64,000 nucleotides of DNA from Pseudomonas nitroreducens. GTDB taxonomy: Bacteria > Pseudomonadota > Gammaproteobacteria > Pseudomonadales > Pseudomonadaceae. The position numbers were made by a program, and so were the translations under genes. Each line of letters opens with the position of its first letter. Within the stretch, counting starts at the first letter, position 1. Under the pieces are notes generated by a model. That model saw only the letters and a list, made by a program, of their open reading frames with translations, had not been told where the DNA came from and did no database searches. The stretch lies in the NCBI RefSeq assembly GCF_014204515.1, contig NZ_JACHLI010000017.1:1-64000 (forward strand), in the 5' to 3' direction. Shown here in pieces: positions 1-10,468 of the stretch.

Positions 1-1
1 T

Positions 2-235
2 CAGAAAACCGGCCAACGCCATATCCGCGGCGGGCGCGCCATGATTCGACGCATTCTGTACATGGCCGCCTGGTCGGTCATCCGTTGCCAGGACGATTTC
101 TCCAAACGTTACCAGGGGATGCGCGATGCAGGCCGTAGCCCCAAGGTTGCCCTGGTCGCCTGCATGCGCGTGCTGATCGTGAGGCTCAACGCAATGGTCA
201 GGGATGGCACTCAGTGGCGAACGGAGAATGGGTGA
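2..235 (+). mobile_element. IS110-family transposase, C-terminal fragment (cut by window edge)
   Basis: An open frame runs in from the left edge and ends at TGA 233-235. Its 77 visible residues contain the pattern GQRHIRGGRA, then RRILYMAAW, then KVALVACMRVLIVRLNAMVRDGTQW, which is the typical end of the C-terminal (transposase_20) domain of IS110-family DEDD transposases. The ATG at 41 is internal and not a likely start. Elements of this family usually lack terminal inverted repeats, and none is seen here. The N-terminal DEDD catalytic part lies outside the window, so whether the element is intact cannot be told. Confidence 0.8.
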
Positions 236-450
236 AAGACAGTTGCTCCTACCTGAATACCGTGCCAGGGCAATCCCTCTCCCCCGCCCTCTCCCTGAAG
301 GGAGAGGGAGCTGTCTGTACCGGCTGACACCATCGTTTCAACCTGCACCGAACGGTCCCCTCTCCCTTCATGGGGGGGACGCCTAGTCAGAGGGTTAGGG
401 AGAGGGAACATCCCAGGCACGGTCTGCCAGAGAAAGACAGTTGCTCCTAC
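234..450. repeat. Intergenic repeat cluster after the transposase
   Basis: No gene is seen between the transposase stop and pgeF. A 19-base sequence, GAAAGACAGTTGCTCCTAC, occurs twice in direct orientation (234-252 and 432-450). Between the copies is an inverted relative of the 70-base repeats found at 48.7 kb: CCCTCTCCC...GGGAGAGGG palindromes joined by a segment whose reverse complement includes GCAGGTTGAAAC and GTCAGCCGG. A further palindrome near 361-407 is loosened by extra bases. This is extragenic repeat DNA typical of Pseudomonas intergenic gaps. Confidence 0.7.
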
Positions 451-472
451 GCCTGGAGGCAAGCTGGGCGGA

Positions 473-1198
473 TCAGGCTAGCCAGATCAGGCTGGCCTGA
501 CGGCCGGTGCGGGAACTGCGGCGGTAGGAGTAGAAGCGATCGGTGTCGGTGAAGGTGCAGAAATCCCCGCCGTAGACGGCTGTCACGCCTTTCGCTGCGA
601 GGCGGATGCGCGCCAGCTCATAGATGTTGGCCATGAACTTGCCAGTATTGGCACTGGGGACGAACGCCCGCGCAGCTTCGGCGTGGTCCGCCAGGAAGGC
701 TTCGCGCACTTCCGCCCCGACTTCGAACGCCTGCGGGCCGATGGACGGACCAAGCCAGACCAGCAGCTCAGCTGGGGCGATGCCCATGGCGTCCACGGTC
801 GCCTCCAGCACGCCACCGGCCAGGCCGCGCCAGCCGGCATGGGCGCCCGCCACGCGGGTGCCGGCGCGGTCGCAGAACAGCGCCGGCAGGCAGTCGGCGG
901 TCATGATGGTGCAGGCGACGCCGGGAGTGGCACTCCAGCTGGCATCGGCGGTGGCCACCACGCCGGGGTTGGCTTCAACCACGTCCAGGCCATGCACCTG
1001 GCTGAGCCAGGCGGGCTGGCAGCCCAGCTCGGCGGTCAGGCGGCGACGGTTCTCGGCCACGGCAGCCGGGTCATCACCGACGTGGTCACCCAGATTGAAA
1101 CTGGTGAAAGGCTCGTCGCTGACGCCGCCGGCACGGGTGGTCACGCAGGCGCGGACATTCGCCGGAGCCGGCCAGTCGGGCGTCAGCCAGGAGGTCAT
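473..1198 (-). CDS. pgeF: Peptidoglycan editing factor PgeF / YfiH-type multicopper-oxidase-like protein
   Basis: 241 residues, the usual length of the YfiH/DUF152 family. The signature AGTRVAGAHAGWRG with the preceding MTADCLPALFCD segment is clear; the family's conserved His-Cys-His metal site maps to these motifs. Family members were annotated as laccase-domain proteins and later shown to remove wrong amino acids from peptidoglycan precursors (family knowledge). The start ATG overlaps the rluD stop (ATGA, 1195-1198), so the two genes are translationally coupled, an arrangement conserved in pseudomonads. Confidence 0.92.
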   Translation of the reverse strand: MTSWLTPDWPAPANVRACVTTRAGGVSDEPFTSFNLGDHVGDDPAAVAENRRRLTAELGCQPAWLSQVHGLDVVEANPGVVATADASWSATPGVACTIMTADCLPALFCDRAGTRVAGAHAGWRGLAGGVLEATVDAMGIAPAELLVWLGPSIGPQAFEVGAEVREAFLADHAEAARAFVPSANTGKFMANIYELARIRLAAKGVTAVYGGDFCTFTDTDRFYSYRRSSRTGRQASLIWLA

Positions 1199-2154
1199 AC
1201 GAAGGACTCGTTGTCCTGCCGCAGCAGGCTCAGCAGCCAGGTGAAGTCATCCGGCAGCGGCGATTCCCACTTCATGCGCACGTTGGTGGCCGGATGATCC
1301 AGCTCCAGGAAACGTGCGTGCAGGGCCTGGCGCGGGAAATCACGCAGCGACTCGACCAGCGTCGGGCTGGCCCCCGGAGGAATGCGAAAGCGCCCGCCGT
1401 AGGTGGGGTCGCCCACCAGCGGGTGGCCGATATGCGTCATATGGACGCGGATCTGGTGGGTACGCCCGGTTTCCAGCTTCACCCGGGTGTGGGTGTGCGC
1501 ACGGAAGCGCTCCAGCACGCGGTAATGGCTGATGGCGACCTTGCCGGTCTCGATCACTGCCATCTTCTGCCGCTGCACGCCGTGACGGCCGATCGGCGCG
1601 TCGACGGTGCCGCCGGCGAGGATCACACCGGTAACGATGGCCTCATAGATGCGGCTGACGCTGCGCGCCTGCAGCTGGGCGACCAGGTTGGTATGGGCTT
1701 CCAGGGTCTTGGCCACCACCATCAGGCCGGTGGTGTCCTTGTCCAGGCGGTGCACGATGCCGGCGCGCGGCACGTTGGCCAGGTGCGGCACGTGGTGCAG
1801 CAGCGCGTTGAGCAGGGTGCCGTCCTGGTGACCGGCGGCGGGATGGACCACCAGGCCGGTCGGCTTGTCGATGACCAGGATGTGATCGTCTTCATGGACG
1901 ATGTCCAGCTCGATGTCCTGGGCGATCCATTCACCCTGGGCCTCCAGCTCGACTTCCAGCTCCAGTTGCGAGCCGGCATGGACGATGTCGCGCGGGCGCA
2001 GCACGGCACCGTCGACTTTGAGACGGCCGTCCTTGATCCAGCCAGCCAGGCGGGAACGGGAGTGGTCGGAGAAGAGCTGGGCGGCGACCTGATCGAGACG
2101 CTGGCCACCCAGATCGAACGGCACTTGCGCCGCGAGTTGGATCATATTGGACAT
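1195..2154 (-). CDS. rluD: 23S rRNA pseudouridine synthase RluD
   Basis: 319 residues from the chosen ATG at 2154 (MSNMIQLAAQ). The frame stays open to 2247, but the extra 31 residues are not family-like. An S4 RNA-binding domain occupies about residues 15-75 and the RluA/RluD catalytic domain follows, with the motif HRLDKDTTGLMVVAK holding the catalytic aspartate. RluD makes the pseudouridines of helix 69 in 23S rRNA. It is divergent from bamD, as in P. aeruginosa (PA4544/PA4545), and overlaps pgeF by 4 bases. Confidence 0.95.
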   Translation of the reverse strand: MSNMIQLAAQVPFDLGGQRLDQVAAQLFSDHSRSRLAGWIKDGRLKVDGAVLRPRDIVHAGSQLELEVELEAQGEWIAQDIELDIVHEDDHILVIDKPTGLVVHPAAGHQDGTLLNALLHHVPHLANVPRAGIVHRLDKDTTGLMVVAKTLEAHTNLVAQLQARSVSRIYEAIVTGVILAGGTVDAPIGRHGVQRQKMAVIETGKVAISHYRVLERFRAHTHTRVKLETGRTHQIRVHMTHIGHPLVGDPTYGGRFRIPPGASPTLVESLRDFPRQALHARFLELDHPATNVRMKWESPLPDDFTWLLSLLRQDNESFV

Positions 2155-2301
2155 GACGGGACACGAAGGGCGCACGGCCTTTTGGTTCGGCTGCGCGCTG
2201 TGGTTAAATACGGGGCCTTTGTCCCAGGGGTATCCCTGGGGCGCCAATCATAACAGACGGTTGCGGCCGCGACAGCCGACCGTCCAGGGACGCAACTCGC
2301 C

Positions 2302-3327
2302 ATGCAAGTGAAACACCTGCTGCTGATCGCCACCCTCGCCTTTGTCACCGCCTGCTCCTCCAAGGGCGACAAGGTGGATGAGAACCTGAGCGAAAGCCAG
2401 CTGTACCAGCAGGCACAGGACGACCTCAACAACAAGAGCTACACCAACGCCGTTTCCAAGCTGAAGGCGCTGGAGTCCCGCTATCCGTTCGGCCGCTATG
2501 CCGAGCAGGCCCAGCTGGAACTGATCTACGCCAACTACAAGAACATGGAGCCCGAGGCCGCCCGCGCCGCCGCCGAGCGTTTCATCCGCCTGCACCCGCA
2601 ACACCCGAACGTCGACTACGCCTACTACCTCAAGGGTCTGGCCTCCTTCGACCAGGACCGCGGCCTGCTGGCGCGCTTCCTGCCGCTGGACATGACCAAG
2701 CGCGACCCGGGCGCCGCCCGCGACTCGTTCAACGAGTTCGCCCAGTTGGTCAGCCGCTACCCCAACAGCCGCTACGCCCCGGACGCCAAGGCGCGCATGA
2801 TCTACCTGCGCAACCTGCTGGCAGCCTATGAAGTGCACGTCGGCCACTACTACCTCAAGCGCCAGGCCTACGTTGCCGCCGCCAACCGTGGCCGCTACGT
2901 GGTCGAGAACTTCCAGGAAACCCCGGCCGTCGGCGATGGCCTGGCGATCATGGTCGAGGCCTACCAGCGCCTGGGCCTGAACGACCTGGCCGATTCCAGC
3001 CTGGAGACCCTCAAGGCCAACTACCCGGACAACCCCAGCCTCAAGGACGGCCAGTTCGTCCCGCGCGAGGACGAGGCCGACAACCGCTCCTGGCTGGCCA
3101 AGGCCACCCTGGGCCTGATCGAGACCAACGATGCCCCGCCGCACATGGAAACCCAGGCATCCAAGGACGTGATCAAGCAGTACGAGGACGCCGAGCAGCA
3201 GATCCCCGCCGAGCTCAAGCCCGAGAACCAGAGCGACGTGGAAGAGGAACAGCACGAAGCCGAAGGCAACGCCGGCAACAGCGACCGTTCCTGGTTCAGC
3301 TACATGACTTTCGGCATCTTCGACTGA
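2302..3327 (+). CDS. bamD: Outer membrane assembly lipoprotein BamD (ComL)
   Basis: 341 residues. The N-terminus is a lipoprotein signal with lipobox VTAC (Cys18). It is followed by tetratricopeptide-like repeats typical of BamD (SYTNAVSKLKALESRYPFGRYAEQAQLEL and later repeats). BamD is the essential lipoprotein of the BAM complex that inserts beta-barrel proteins in the outer membrane. The acidic C-terminal extension (about residues 285-330, rich in E/Q) is typical of Pseudomonas homologues. A strong terminator follows. Confidence 0.95.
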   Translation: MQVKHLLLIATLAFVTACSSKGDKVDENLSESQLYQQAQDDLNNKSYTNAVSKLKALESRYPFGRYAEQAQLELIYANYKNMEPEAARAAAERFIRLHPQHPNVDYAYYLKGLASFDQDRGLLARFLPLDMTKRDPGAARDSFNEFAQLVSRYPNSRYAPDAKARMIYLRNLLAAYEVHVGHYYLKRQAYVAAANRGRYVVENFQETPAVGDGLAIMVEAYQRLGLNDLADSSLETLKANYPDNPSLKDGQFVPREDEADNRSWLAKATLGLIETNDAPPHMETQASKDVIKQYEDAEQQIPAELKPENQSDVEEEQHEAEGNAGNSDRSWFSYMTFGIFD

Positions 3328-3344
3328 TCCGACAGGGTTCGACG

Positions 3345-3372
3345 AAAAAGGGAGGCTTCGGCCTCCCTTTTT
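3345..3372. terminator. Intrinsic terminator after bamD
   Basis: A 12-bp perfect stem (3345-3356 with 3361-3372), including the GGGAGGC core, closes a TTCG tetraloop, with A and T runs at its ends. It can terminate in either direction, but only bamD reads into it. Confidence 0.9.
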
Positions 3373-3473
3373 CATGTTCGATGCCAGCGTTTTTCGCCAA
3401 CGACCCTGACGGCGATCTGTGCGCCGTCGCCTGCCTTGGATAAACTGCCGCTCTTTGAGCACAAGGGATTGCC

Positions 3474-3716
3474 ATGACCCGTCTGCTGTTCTGGATCGCC
3501 CTCTTCGCCCTCGGCTGGTGGCTGTGGCGCAAGGCTACCCGCCCGGCGCAGCCGGCAGGCAAGGCCAAGACCAAGGCCGACGAGCAGGCTGCGCCGATGG
3601 TCCGCTGCAGCCATTGCGGCGTGCACGTGCCACAGACCCATGCTCTGCAGGACGAGCAGAAGTGGTACTGCAGCCGCGCCCACCTCGAGCAGGACCACGC
3701 CGACCGTGGCCGCTGA
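3474..3716 (+). CDS. PP0621-family small membrane protein with zinc-finger-like tail
   Basis: 80 residues. One N-terminal membrane segment (about residues 4-18, LLFWIALFALGWWLW) is followed by a basic linker and a cysteine-rich tail with CSHCG (Cys44, Cys47) and WYCSRAHLEQDH, a likely small zinc-binding knuckle. The same small gene precedes pilS in other pseudomonads. Its stop lies inside the start of pilS (11-base overlap), suggesting co-translation. No function is established. Confidence 0.85.
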   Translation: MTRLLFWIALFALGWWLWRKATRPAQPAGKAKTKADEQAAPMVRCSHCGVHVPQTHALQDEQKWYCSRAHLEQDHADRGR

Positions 3717-5295
3717 CGGCATCTCGCTGACCGGGCAGGGTCTGCGGATCCTGCGCCTGTACCACCTGTACCGCCTGACCATCGGCCTGGTGCTGGTCCT
3801 GCTGATCTCCAGCAACCTGGACGACGACATCCTGAAGCTGGCCCACCCCGGCCTGTTCCATGCCGGTTGCTGGGTCTACCTGGTCCTCAACATCCTCATC
3901 GCGGTGCTGATGCCGACCCCGCGCCAGCTGCTGCCGCTGTTCATCCTCGCGGCACTGGACGTGATCCTGCTCAGCGCGCTGTTCTATACCGCCGGCGGCA
4001 TTCCCAGCGGCATCGGCAACCTGATGGTGGTGGCGGTGGCCATCGCCAACATCCTGCTGCGCGGGCGCATCGGCCTGCTGATCGCCGCCATCGCCTCGAT
4101 CGGCCTGATCTACCTGACCTTCTACCTGAGCCTGAGCCAACCCACCGCGATCAACCACTACGTCCAGGCCGGCGGCCTGGGCGCGCTGAGCTTCGCCTCG
4201 GCGCTGCTGATCCAGGCCCTGGCGCGGCGCCAGCAGGTGGTGGAGAACATTGCCGAGCAGCGGGCGACTACGGTCGCCAACCTGGAAGAACTCAACGCCC
4301 TGATCCTGCAGCGTATGCGCACCGGCATCCTGGTGCTCGGCGATCGCCACCGCGTGCTGCTGGCCAACCAGAGCGCCACCGCCCTGCTCGGCGGCCACGA
4401 GCTGGCCGGGCACTCGCTCGCCCAGTACAGCCCGCAGCTGGTCACCAGCCTGCAGCAATGGCAGCAGAACCCCGCCCTGCGTCCGCCGAGCCTGCAGCCG
4501 CTGGAGTCCGGACCGACCGTGCAGCCGAGCTTCATTCCGCTGCGACGCGGCGACGAACAGCACATCCTGATGTTCCTCGAAGACATCTCGCAGATCGCCC
4601 AGCAGGCGCAGCAGCTCAAGCTCGCCGCCCTCGGCCGGCTGACCGCCGGCATCGCCCACGAGATCCGCAATCCGCTGGGCGCCATCAGCCACGCCGCCCA
4701 GCTGCTGCTGGAATCCGAGGAACTGGACGCGCCGGACCGGCGCCTGACACAGATCATCCAGGACCAGTCGCGGCGCATGAACCTGGTCATCGAGAACGTC
4801 CTGCAGCTGTCGCGTCGGCGCCAGTCCGAGCCGCAGCTGCTCGACCTGAAATACTGGCTGCACCGCTTCGCCGGTGAACTGCGCGAGAGCCACCGCGAAG
4901 GCCAGAAGCTGCATGTCGAGACCGGTCCGGGCACGGTGCAGACGCGCATGGACCCGCACCAGTTGACCCAGGTTCTGACCAACCTGGTGCAGAATGGGTT
5001 ACGGTACAGCACGCAGAAGCACGGCATCGGCCAGGTCTGGCTGCGACTATTCCGTGACAGCGAGACCGACCTGCCCGTCCTCGAAGTCCTCGATGACGGG
5101 CCCGGCATCACCGGCGAACAACGGGGGAAGCTGTTCGAACCGTTCTTCACCACTGAAAGCAAGGGCACAGGCCTTGGCCTGTACATCTCCCGCGAGCTGT
5201 GCGAAAGCAACCAGGCTCGACTGGATTACAAGACGCGTGACGAAGGGGGCAGCTGCTTTCGCATCACCTTCGCCCACCCGCGCAAACAAAGCTAA
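3706..5295 (+). CDS. pilS: Type IV pilus sensor histidine kinase PilS
   Basis: 529 residues from GTG at 3706, close to the 530 known for P. aeruginosa PilS; the in-frame ATG at 3640 lies inside the upstream gene. Six hydrophobic segments fill residues 15-170, then a PAS-like region (about 190-300), the phospho-acceptor motif GIAHEIRNPLGA with His318, and the ATPase domain with DDGPGI and GTGLGLYIS. PilS phosphorylates PilR to activate pilA transcription through sigma54. It sits directly upstream of pilR. Confidence 0.95.
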   Translation: MAADGISLTGQGLRILRLYHLYRLTIGLVLVLLISSNLDDDILKLAHPGLFHAGCWVYLVLNILIAVLMPTPRQLLPLFILAALDVILLSALFYTAGGIPSGIGNLMVVAVAIANILLRGRIGLLIAAIASIGLIYLTFYLSLSQPTAINHYVQAGGLGALSFASALLIQALARRQQVVENIAEQRATTVANLEELNALILQRMRTGILVLGDRHRVLLANQSATALLGGHELAGHSLAQYSPQLVTSLQQWQQNPALRPPSLQPLESGPTVQPSFIPLRRGDEQHILMFLEDISQIAQQAQQLKLAALGRLTAGIAHEIRNPLGAISHAAQLLLESEELDAPDRRLTQIIQDQSRRMNLVIENVLQLSRRRQSEPQLLDLKYWLHRFAGELRESHREGQKLHVETGPGTVQTRMDPHQLTQVLTNLVQNGLRYSTQKHGIGQVWLRLFRDSETDLPVLEVLDDGPGITGEQRGKLFEPFFTTESKGTGLGLYISRELCESNQARLDYKTRDEGGSCFRITFAHPRKQS

Positions 5296-5310
5296 GAAGA
5301 CGCAAATCGC

Positions 5311-6648
<1,338 letters not shown>

Positions 6649-6661
6649 TCCCCGGCCAACC

Positions 6662-7771
6662 TCAGACGATGGGCGTCGCCACCAGACGCCCTGCTGGCGC
6701 GTAGGGCGCCGCCTCGATGATCGGCGCGCGTTTCTGCATCAGGTCCGCCAGCAACTGGCAGGATGCCGGTGCCAGCACCAGACCGTTGCGGTAATGCCCG
6801 GTGTTCAACCACAGGCCGCGATGGCCGGGCACCTCACCAATGAAAGGAATGCCTTGTGGCGATCCCGGGCGCAGCCCCGCCCAGTGATTCACCGGCTCTC
6901 TGCCCGCCAGCGCGGGAATCAGTTCCTCCGCCGAGGCGCGCAGACTGCTCAGCGCCTCATCCGACGGCGTCTTGTCGAAGCCCGCATGCTCCAGGGTGCT
7001 GCCGATCAGGATGTGCCCGTCGCGACGCGGAATCGCGTAGCGCCCCTTCGCCAGGACCATGCTGGAAAGAAAATCGGGGGCACAGCGGTAGAGGATCATC
7101 TGCCCCTTGACCGGTTCCACCGACAGCTCGAGGCCGAGCTGCGCCAGGATGCGGCCACTCCAGGCGCCGGCAGCCAGCACCACGGCATCCGCACTGAAAT
7201 CCCCCTGCGCCGTGCGCACGCCGCGAATCTGATCGCCGGCCTGAACGAAGCCGGTCACCTCGACCTGCTCGTGCACGCTGACATTCGGCAGACGTACCAG
7301 CGCCTCGCGCAACGCCTTGGCCAGGCGCGGGTTGCGCACATTGGCCACGCCCGACATGTACACGGCGCGCTCGAAGCCCTGCCCCAGTACCGGGACGGCT
7401 TCGTGCACAGCATTGATAGCGACCTCCGATAACGGACGGCCGTTGGACTTTGCCCAGGCCAGGGCTGCGGCCTGGTCGTCCAGGTCCAGCCAGTAGAGGC
7501 CGGTGACGTGCACTTGCGGATCGAGGCCAGTGTCGGCGAGCAGGCGCTCGCCCAGCAGCGGGTAGAAGTCCTGCGACCAGTGCGCCAGGTTGGCCACTGC
7601 CGCGCTGTAGCGCCACGGATAGAGCGGCGAGACGATGCCACCGCCGGCCCAGGAAGCCTCGCGCCCGGTCTCGCCGCGCTCCAGCAACACCACCTCGGCG
7701 CCCGCCTGCCCCAAGGTCCAGGCAGACAGCATGCCGACTACCCCACCACCCACCACGATCACATCCGGCAT
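6662..7771 (-). CDS. thiO: Glycine oxidase ThiO / FAD-dependent D-amino acid oxidase
   Basis: 369 residues. An N-terminal dinucleotide fold VIVVGGGVVGMLSAW binds FAD, and the C-terminus has the DAO-family segment PFIGEVPGHRGLWLNTGHYRNGL. Family members oxidise glycine to iminoacetic acid for the thiazole part of thiamine. No other thiamine gene is adjacent. It is convergent with pilR (13 bases between stops), the place of PA4548. Confidence 0.88.
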   Translation of the reverse strand: MPDVIVVGGGVVGMLSAWTLGQAGAEVVLLERGETGREASWAGGGIVSPLYPWRYSAAVANLAHWSQDFYPLLGERLLADTGLDPQVHVTGLYWLDLDDQAAALAWAKSNGRPLSEVAINAVHEAVPVLGQGFERAVYMSGVANVRNPRLAKALREALVRLPNVSVHEQVEVTGFVQAGDQIRGVRTAQGDFSADAVVLAAGAWSGRILAQLGLELSVEPVKGQMILYRCAPDFLSSMVLAKGRYAIPRRDGHILIGSTLEHAGFDKTPSDEALSSLRASAEELIPALAGREPVNHWAGLRPGSPQGIPFIGEVPGHRGLWLNTGHYRNGLVLAPASCQLLADLMQKRAPIIEAAPYAPAGRLVATPIV

Positions 7772-7965
7772 ACCACGCCCACCACTGAAGGAAATCCAAG
7801 GCCAATCGCCAGCCGCACACTATACCGGGCAACCCCCCACGACGGAGCAAGACAGAAGTCGGTGCGGCATCGGACCACTCCTACAAGCGCCATCGAACAT
7901 GACCAAGGGCATCCGCCCCCTGCCATCCGATACTTCCCGGCACCTACTTCCAGCGGAAATTCGCC

Positions 7966-8478
7966 ATGTCGCGAAACCGTGGCGTCACCCTCGTCGAACT
8001 GCTGTTCGCCCTCGCGATCCTCGCCATCGCCGTGGCCATCGCCACGCCATCCCTGGGCGAGTTGCTGAACAACCACCGGGCCAGCACCGCCACCCAGGAC
8101 CTGCGCAGCGCACTGGATTTCGCCCGCGAGTCCGCCGTACACAGCGGACAATCCACCAGCATCGCCCCGCTCGACGGCGACTGGAACTCAGGCTGGGAGG
8201 TCTACCCCGACCCGGACAACCGCGGCCAGCGCCAGCCGCAGAACGCCCCGCTCATCGCCCACGGGCCGCTGGGAATCCGCCGGATCCAGACCGACACCCT
8301 TTCGCGCCGCTACATCCACTTCACCCCGCGCGGCAACAGCATCCAACCCAACGGCGCGCTCCACGCCGGCACCCTCACCCTCTGCGGTGACGGCAGCCGC
8401 AGTTTCCGCATCATCCTCAACAAGGTCGGCCGCATCCGCACGGAGAGCGGCACGACCGACGCCCTCTGTCCCCGCTGA
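7966..8478 (+). CDS. fimT: Type IV minor pilin FimT
   Basis: 170 residues. The type III (prepilin) signal is short: MSRNRG followed by VTLVELLFALAILAIAVAIA, with the conserved Glu5 of the mature protein. The residue after the cleavage glycine is Val instead of the usual Phe. A GspH/FimT-type C-terminal domain follows. It opens the minor-pilin cluster, with its own gap before fimU. FimT of several Gammaproteobacteria binds DNA and aids natural transformation (family knowledge). Confidence 0.85.
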   Translation: MSRNRGVTLVELLFALAILAIAVAIATPSLGELLNNHRASTATQDLRSALDFARESAVHSGQSTSIAPLDGDWNSGWEVYPDPDNRGQRQPQNAPLIAHGPLGIRRIQTDTLSRRYIHFTPRGNSIQPNGALHAGTLTLCGDGSRSFRIILNKVGRIRTESGTTDALCPR

Positions 8479-8546
8479 CCGACCTCTCACTTGCTCTGCG
8501 ATGGGTTTCACACATCCTTCACCGCGGTGACCGGATATCGCCGTAT

Positions 8547-8555
8547 CGCGAACGG
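8547..8555 (-). promoter_or_regulatory. Possible AlgR site upstream of fimU
   Basis: On the minus strand the bases read CCGTTCGCG, eight of nine matching the AlgR consensus CCGTTCGTC. AlgR is known to activate the fimU-pilVWXY1Y2E operon in P. aeruginosa. A single 9-base match is weak by itself; its placement 75 bases before fimU raises the odds. Confidence 0.35.
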
Positions 8556-8629
8556 TCATCCATAGAAATAGGACATTTCTTACAAGAACGGGCAGCATTG
8601 CCGCTATCGAAAATGTGAGGAATGCGCCT

Positions 8630-9106
8630 ATGTCGCGGCCCAAGGCATCGGCGGGGTTTACGCTGATCGAGTTGATGATTGTGGTGGTCCTGGTGGCGAT
8701 CTTCGCGTCCATCGCCCTGCCCAGCTTCCAGACGCTCATCCGCAACAACCGCACGGAAAGCGCGGCGAACGAACTGTTCGCACTATTGCAGTATGCGCGC
8801 AGCGAAGCGGTGACCCGCAGCCTGTCCGTCACGGCCACCGCCGCCAACGGCAGCTGGGTGATTGCCCAGGGCAGCACCTCCCTGCGTTCGATGACGGTTC
8901 CGGCCTCCCCTATGGGCATTAATCCGAACAGCGTCACGCTGACGTTCTATTCCAACGGAACCGCCTCCAGCAACACCGATATCTATGTCTGCCAGGACAG
9001 CAATGCTGCCAGCGGCTACCTCATCTCGGTCAAGGTGACCGGCATGGTCAAGATCTGGCCGCGCGGCAAGAGCAGCGCCAGTGCGTCCCTGGGGAGCTGC
9101 GGATGA
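8630..9106 (+). CDS. fimU: Type IV minor pilin FimU
   Basis: 158 residues from ATG 8630, preceded by GAGGA at a good distance; a GTG at 8615 would add five residues. Leader MSRPKASAG is followed by FTLIELMIVVVLVAIFASIA, a canonical class III prepilin cleavage site with Phe1 and Glu5. The GspH-like globular domain has the family segment ELFALLQYARSEAV. FimU is a core minor pilin that primes pilus assembly with PilV, PilW, PilX and PilE. It overlaps pilV by 4 bases. Confidence 0.9.
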   Translation: MSRPKASAGFTLIELMIVVVLVAIFASIALPSFQTLIRNNRTESAANELFALLQYARSEAVTRSLSVTATAANGSWVIAQGSTSLRSMTVPASPMGINPNSVTLTFYSNGTASSNTDIYVCQDSNAASGYLISVKVTGMVKIWPRGKSSASASLGSCG

Positions 9107-9666
9107 TGAACAATCAGCCTAAACACCAGACAGGCTTCAGCATGATCGAAGTCCTCGTCGCCCTCCTGCTTATCTGCATAGGCGTGCTGGGTATGGTGGC
9201 CATGCAGGGGCGAACCATCCAGTACAACGTCGATGCCACACAGCGCAGCAATGCCGCCATGCTCGCCAACGAGCTGCTGGAGACCATGCGCAGCAATCGC
9301 GACCAGGTTTACAGCTCCACCAACAGCCTCAACGGCAGCTCCCCCTACTTCAAGCTGGATAGCGCGTCCTATCCAACGGCCCTGGCCGCCAACGAGTGCC
9401 AGCCTCTGCCGCCCAACTCCAACGCTGCCAAGCAACTCAGCTGCTGGCTGACCCGTGTTCGGCAGATTCTTCCCGATGCGGGCTCGCTGGGCAGCGAAGT
9501 ACACGTCTGCCAGGCCGGCGACTCCATAGGCACCTGCGGCACCTCCGGACGGGGTGTGGAGATCCAGCTCGCCTGGCGCGTGAAGGACGGCGAATGCCTG
9601 GATACTTCCAGCGCAGCCGGGTCCGATGGAACCATTTGCCACTACCGGATTCGGGCGGAAATCTGA
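9103..9666 (+). CDS. pilV: Type IV minor pilin PilV
   Basis: 187 residues. The leader ends in QTG and the mature part begins FSMIEVLVALLLICIGVLGM, with Glu5 present. The following SNAAMLANELLETMRSNRD is typical of PilV. The gene starts within the fimU stop (ATGA), so translation is coupled. Paired cysteines near the C-terminus (for example CQAGDSIGTCG) suggest disulfides in the exported domain. Confidence 0.92.
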   Translation: MMNNQPKHQTGFSMIEVLVALLLICIGVLGMVAMQGRTIQYNVDATQRSNAAMLANELLETMRSNRDQVYSSTNSLNGSSPYFKLDSASYPTALAANECQPLPPNSNAAKQLSCWLTRVRQILPDAGSLGSEVHVCQAGDSIGTCGTSGRGVEIQLAWRVKDGECLDTSSAAGSDGTICHYRIRAEI

Positions 9667-9667
9667 C

Positions 9668-10468
9668 ATGCGCATCCTCGCCAAGGCCCAGGCCGGCCTG
9701 TCCATGATCGAACTGATGGTCGCCCTGGCTATCAGCAGCTTCCTGGTACTGGGGATTACCCAGCTCTACGTGGATAACAAGAACAGTTTCCTGTTCAACA
9801 CCGCGCAGATCGAGAACCAGGAGAACAGTCGCTATACCTTCATGATCCTCGATCAGGAGCTGAGCAAGATCGGTTACCGTCGGCGCCCCGATCAGAGTTT
9901 CGAGGCAGCCTTCCCCGCCGTCAGCAGCGGCGCTCCCTCAGGCTGCAGCTTCAGCGCCGGGCAAACCATCGCTCTGCCCAGCAGCGGCGGCGGCCTGTGC
10001 ATCCGTTACCAACCGCGCGACGGCAACGAAAGAGACTGTCTGGGTAACCTGCCGACCAGCAGCGCTGTTCCGAGTACGCCCTATACCAGCGCTACGCTGA
10101 CGATCATGGAGAAGTTCACCGTCGATGCCAGCGGCAACCTGCTGTGCGCCGTTGGCAGCAACGCGGCGCAGACCATTCTCAGCGGTGTGTCGGATATCCA
10201 GTTCGAATATGGCGTGGGCCCGGCGACCACCGATCGCCTGGTGGAAACCTACACTGCCACTCCCGGTGCCCTGCCGATCCGCTCGATCCGCTACTCGGCG
10301 CTGATGGCCAGCAGCCTCAACGTGCGCAAGGGTGGCGACAGCCTGACGCTGTCGCAATGGAAGACCCGCTATCCCTCTTCCACTCCCAATACCAGTTCGA
10401 GCTTCGACAGCGGCCAACTGTTCCAGGTCGCCCAGGGCACCATCACGTTCAGGAATCTTCTGCAATGA
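9668..10468 (+). CDS. pilW: Type IV minor pilin PilW
   Basis: 266 residues from ATG 9668, just after the pilV stop; an in-frame ATG at 9626 lies inside pilV. Leader MRILAKAQAG precedes LSMIELMVALAISSFLVLGITQLY, with Leu rather than Phe at +1 and Glu at +6. The region ENQENSRYTFMILDQELSKIGYRR is characteristic of PilW. The gene ends in an ATGA overlap with pilX. Confidence 0.92.
   Translation: MRILAKAQAGLSMIELMVALAISSFLVLGITQLYVDNKNSFLFNTAQIENQENSRYTFMILDQELSKIGYRRRPDQSFEAAFPAVSSGAPSGCSFSAGQTIALPSSGGGLCIRYQPRDGNERDCLGNLPTSSAVPSTPYTSATLTIMEKFTVDASGNLLCAVGSNAAQTILSGVSDIQFEYGVGPATTDRLVETYTATPGALPIRSIRYSALMASSLNVRKGGDSLTLSQWKTRYPSSTPNTSSSFDSGQLFQVAQGTITFRNLLQ

Noticed and set aside
3640..3705. 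pilS start at ATG 3640
   Set aside because: It lies inside the preceding small gene and would add a 22-residue low-complexity tail; GTG 3706 gives a length and N-terminus close to known PilS.
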